Source: Mycoplasmatota bacterium (GTDB lineage Bacteria; Bacillota_I; Bacilli_A; MAG-NZ). Taken from it: a stretch of DNA of 64,000 nt. Both the position numbers and the translations under genes were made by a program. A model generated the notes under the pieces. It searched no databases and had not been told where the DNA came from. It saw nothing but the letters and a program-made list of their open reading frames with translations. The DNA lies in the NCBI GenBank assembly GCA_018394315.1, contig CP074575.1, positions 558,001-622,000 of the forward strand. The letters run 5' to 3'. This document shows positions 61,849 through 64,000 of this stretch, piece after piece (positions within the stretch are counted from its first letter, which is position 1; every line of letters starts with the position of its first letter).

Positions 61849-63072
61849 TTGAAGTCTTTGAAGATAATTGGTGGAAACCATTTGTCTGGTGATGTAATAA
61901 TCGATGGTGCTAAAAACAGTGCTTTACCAATTATCGCTGCATCACTTCTATGTGAAGAGAGTGTGTTAAGTAATATACCTAATATAACTGATGTTTTAAA
62001 AATGTTAGATATTCTAAAAATCATTGGTTGTGAGTATAAGATTAAGAATAAGAAGGTAATCATTAATTCATCTGGATTAAAAAGTAATGTTCTAGATAAC
62101 TCGCTTATTTCTGATATCCGAGGCTCTTATTATTTAATGGGTGTACTAATAAATATATTTGATTCGCTCACGATAAATTATCCTGGAGGATGTAAAATTG
62201 GTGATAGACCAATTAACTTTCATTTAGATGGATTTAAGCAGCTAGGAATTGAAGTTAAGGAAGAAGAGAATCAGATACAGATATCGAAAAAGGAAATTCT
62301 AGGTGGAAAAATTACTTTACCTAAATCCTCAGTTGGCGCAACGATTAACTTAATTTTCGCGAGTGTTAAGTGTAAAGGTGTTACTGTTATAGAAAATGCA
62401 TCTATTGAGCCTGAGGTAGAAGATGTTATCAGTTTCCTTAATTTAATGGGGGCAAAAATTTCATGGATAGATAATAAGGTAGTTGAAATAAGAGGAGTTA
62501 CTAAGCTAAATAATGTAGAATTCAAAATTAAACCTGATCGTATCGAAGCTGGTACATATGCAGTAATAGGAGCACTATTTGGTGAAGTTAGATTATTTAA
62601 TGTTAATATTCACGATATGAAAAGTACTCTTAATGTTCTTGAAGAATTAGGGTGTGAGATATCTTATAATGATAATATATTAAAGATTAAAAGAAAGGAA
62701 CTAAAAAAAGTTGATATAGTGACAAATCCATACCCAGGGTTTCCAACAGATTTGCAACAACCATTTACTGTTGTGCTCACCAAAGTAGGTGGCAGTGTTA
62801 CCGATAATATCTTTAATAATAGATTTAGTAATTGCCTTGAAATTAATAAGATGAATGGTGATATTGCGATTAGTGATGATTCTATTAGTATAAAGCCTAC
62901 CAAGTTAAAAGGCACCAAAGTGAAAGCAAATAATTTAAGAGGTGGAATGTCTTTAGTGCTAGCTGGACTAATAGCTGAAGGTGAAACCACTGTAGAGAAT
63001 ATTGAAATCATCGAAAGAGGATATCCAAACTTCATTAATAAACTTCTTAAATTAGGCGCAAAGATTATTTAA
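61849..63072 (+). CDS. murA: UDP-N-acetylglucosamine 1-carboxyvinyltransferase
   Basis: First committed step of peptidoglycan precursor synthesis: adds enolpyruvate from PEP to UDP-GlcNAc. 407 residues, slightly short. Visible are GGNHLSGDVIIDGAKNSALP, the catalytic loop NYPGGCKIGDRP with the active Cys (fosfomycin target), GVTVIENASIEPEV, and PGFPTDLQQPFT. TTG start with AAAGGAT upstream. It implies that this organism makes a cell wall, unlike wall-less Mollicutes. Confidence 0.95.
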   Translation: MKSLKIIGGNHLSGDVIIDGAKNSALPIIAASLLCEESVLSNIPNITDVLKMLDILKIIGCEYKIKNKKVIINSSGLKSNVLDNSLISDIRGSYYLMGVLINIFDSLTINYPGGCKIGDRPINFHLDGFKQLGIEVKEEENQIQISKKEILGGKITLPKSSVGATINLIFASVKCKGVTVIENASIEPEVEDVISFLNLMGAKISWIDNKVVEIRGVTKLNNVEFKIKPDRIEAGTYAVIGALFGEVRLFNVNIHDMKSTLNVLEELGCEISYNDNILKIKRKELKKVDIVTNPYPGFPTDLQQPFTVVLTKVGGSVTDNIFNNRFSNCLEINKMNGDIAISDDSISIKPTKLKGTKVKANNLRGGMSLVLAGLIAEGETTVENIEIIERGYPNFINKLLKLGAKII

Positions 63073-63085
63073 CCATCATTCGAAA

Positions 63086-63114
63086 CCCTCTTCTAAAATG
63101 AAGAGGGATTTTTT
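63086..63114 (+). terminator. Terminator after murA
   Basis: CCCTCTT/AAGAGGG stem followed by T residues. Confidence 0.88.
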
Positions 63115-63258
63115 CTTTTAAACATTATACAGAGATTTATATTGTTAATTCTCTCAAGTTAATCATTTAGTTAATAAATTACTGATACTATACTATAAAT
63201 TTCGCTTATGTTATTATCTTTTCTTTATAAAGAAAACACTTGAAAATATAGCTAATAA

Positions 63259-63323
63259 TTGTTATAATAATTGAGCAAAAACTTACTATGGTCCAAGGGA
63301 CTATGGCGGAAGGAGAAAATTTA
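63259..63323 (+). promoter_or_regulatory. rpmE promoter and possible L31 leader
   Basis: An extended -10 box TGTTATAAT starts at about 63259. The ~50-base leader holds GTCC/GGGAC hairpin arms and a direct repeat ACTATGG ahead of the strong ribosome binding site. Autoregulatory L31 leaders are known in Firmicutes; membership is not shown. Confidence 0.4.
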
Positions 63324-63614
63324 ATGAGAGAGAGTATTCATCCTAAGTATAATACGGTTACAGTTACTTGTACTACTTGTGGTGCAGAATTTGAGACTGG
63401 TTCAGTTTTAGATTCAATCAAGGTAGATACATGTTCTAATTGTCATCCTTTCTATACAGGAAAACAAAACGCAATTCAAGCAGATGGTCGTGTTGATAGA
63501 TTTAACAAGCGTTTCGAAACAGCTCAAAAAGTCAAAGCTGAACATGATCAAATTGTGACAGAAAGAGCCAAGAGAGCTGCTGAAAGAGCTGCACTAGAAG
63601 AAGAAAATAATTAA
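63324..63614 (+). CDS. rpmE: Large ribosomal subunit protein bL31
   Basis: 96-residue zinc-type L31 with two CxxC pairs (CTTCGAEF and CSNCHPF), so it belongs to the zinc-binding (C+) class. The long charged C-terminal tail ([15 protein letters not shown]... [12 protein letters not shown]) is an extension over the ~66-residue core, seen in some Bacillota relatives. ATG 63324 follows AAGGAG; the longer frame adds 12 residues from the leader. Confidence 0.95.
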   Translation: MRESIHPKYNTVTVTCTTCGAEFETGSVLDSIKVDTCSNCHPFYTGKQNAIQADGRVDRFNKRFETAQKVKAEHDQIVTERAKRAAERAALEEENN

Positions 63615-63616
63615 TG

Positions 63617-63640
63617 AAAAGTCACTAAGTGACTTTTTTC
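63617..63640 (+). terminator. Terminator after rpmE
   Basis: AAAAGTCACT/AGTGACTTTT stem and T tract. Confidence 0.88.
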
Positions 63641-63730
63641 TTTTTATGTAAATCAAAGAGTTGTAGACTATTGTCATTTGGAATTTCTTTTTTATGTAAA
63701 ATAATATAAAATAACTATGGAGGGGATACT

Positions 63731-64000
63731 ATGTATATTACACCAAGAGAAGGTTGGGTAGAAGTGATTTGTGGGAGCATGTTTGCAGGAAAAACAGAAG
63801 AATTGATTCGTAGAATTAAAAGAATAGATTATGCTAAAAAGAAGGTCTTGGTTTTTAGACCTGCCATAGATAATAGATATAGTGATACTGAGGTTGTTTC
63901 TCACAGTAATTTTAGATATACGGCTAATGTCATTGAGAAAGCGAGAGAAATTATGGATTTTGTAACAACGGAGACTTATGCAGTAGCTATTGATGAAGCT
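63731..64000 (+). CDS. tdk: Thymidine kinase, 5' part (runs out of window)
   Basis: Phosphorylates thymidine with ATP in nucleotide salvage. The first 90 codons are seen: the P-loop GSMFAGKTEELIRRI (about residues 16-30) and the segment FRPAIDNRYS typical of type II thymidine kinases, then the VAIDEA Walker B start where the window ends. GGAGGGG precedes the ATG. The rpmE-tdk order is conserved in Bacillota. Confidence 0.95.
   Translation, partial: MYITPREGWVEVICGSMFAGKTEELIRRIKRIDYAKKKVLVFRPAIDNRYSDTEVVSHSNFRYTANVIEKAREIMDFVTTETYAVAIDEA

Overview
The window is an AT-rich segment of a low-GC, Gram-positive-type bacterial chromosome. It carries the Bacillota gene order prs-pth-mfd-spoVT at the left and murA-rpmE-tdk at the right. 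TGA is used as a stop codon (for example in dapF and in the Y-family polymerase gene), so this is not the mycoplasma code. Rnf, a Stn-like bifurcating transhydrogenase, formate-THF ligase, class I fumarase and the glycine cleavage system point to a free-living fermentative anaerobe. A lineage near Izemoplasma/Haloplasma or an early Bacillota branch would fit, but this placement is inference and no rRNA is present to test it.

Layout. 0-7 kb: prs (3' part), an ABC-F ATPase on the other strand, pth, mfd, spoVT. 7-18 kb: a flavin reductase-like protein, a three-gene NuoE/NuoF/NuoG-GltD operon resembling the Sporomusa-type Nfn (Stn) complex, a COG2509 flavoprotein, purA and fhs. 18-30 kb: an accessory region of small lipoproteins, membrane proteins, GNAT enzymes and orphans, mostly on the minus strand. 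From about 18.05 to 27.4 kb a short palindromic repeat (core CGGATTTTCAATCC) follows almost every gene, usually with an adjacent terminator-like hairpin. This cassette-like array is the most unusual thing in the window. 30-36 kb: an aminotransferase divergent from dapF-asd-dapA-dapH, then folD and a four-repeat lipoprotein. 36-46 kb: two peptidases, then gcvT-gcvH-gcvPA-gcvPB divergent from lplA-lipA, and an Hsp20. 46-51 kb: a UvrX-like polymerase with a YolD-like partner, a PadR/HAAS-DUF4097 pair and a broken duplicated gene. 51-57 kb: glyA and rnfCDGEAB with a very short RnfB. 57-64 kb: a DUF6886-like gene with a second PadR, glnA, a gamma-carbonic anhydrase-like protein, two-subunit fumarase, murA, rpmE and the 5' part of tdk.

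How the genes fit together. fhs, folD, glyA, the glycine cleavage genes and the lipoate genes form a one-carbon/glycine module that exchanges formate, C1-THF, glycine and serine. The Stn-like complex and Rnf would connect NADH, NADPH and ferredoxin pools and an ion gradient. The dap genes supply diaminopimelate or lysine, and murA indicates a peptidoglycan precursor pathway. Strong hairpin-plus-T-tract terminators follow most operons, extended -10 boxes (TGTTATAAT) recur upstream of genes, and no rho gene sits between murA and rpmE, where it commonly lies in Bacillota.

No tRNA, rRNA, CRISPR array, intact insertion sequence or recombinase gene was recognised in the window.
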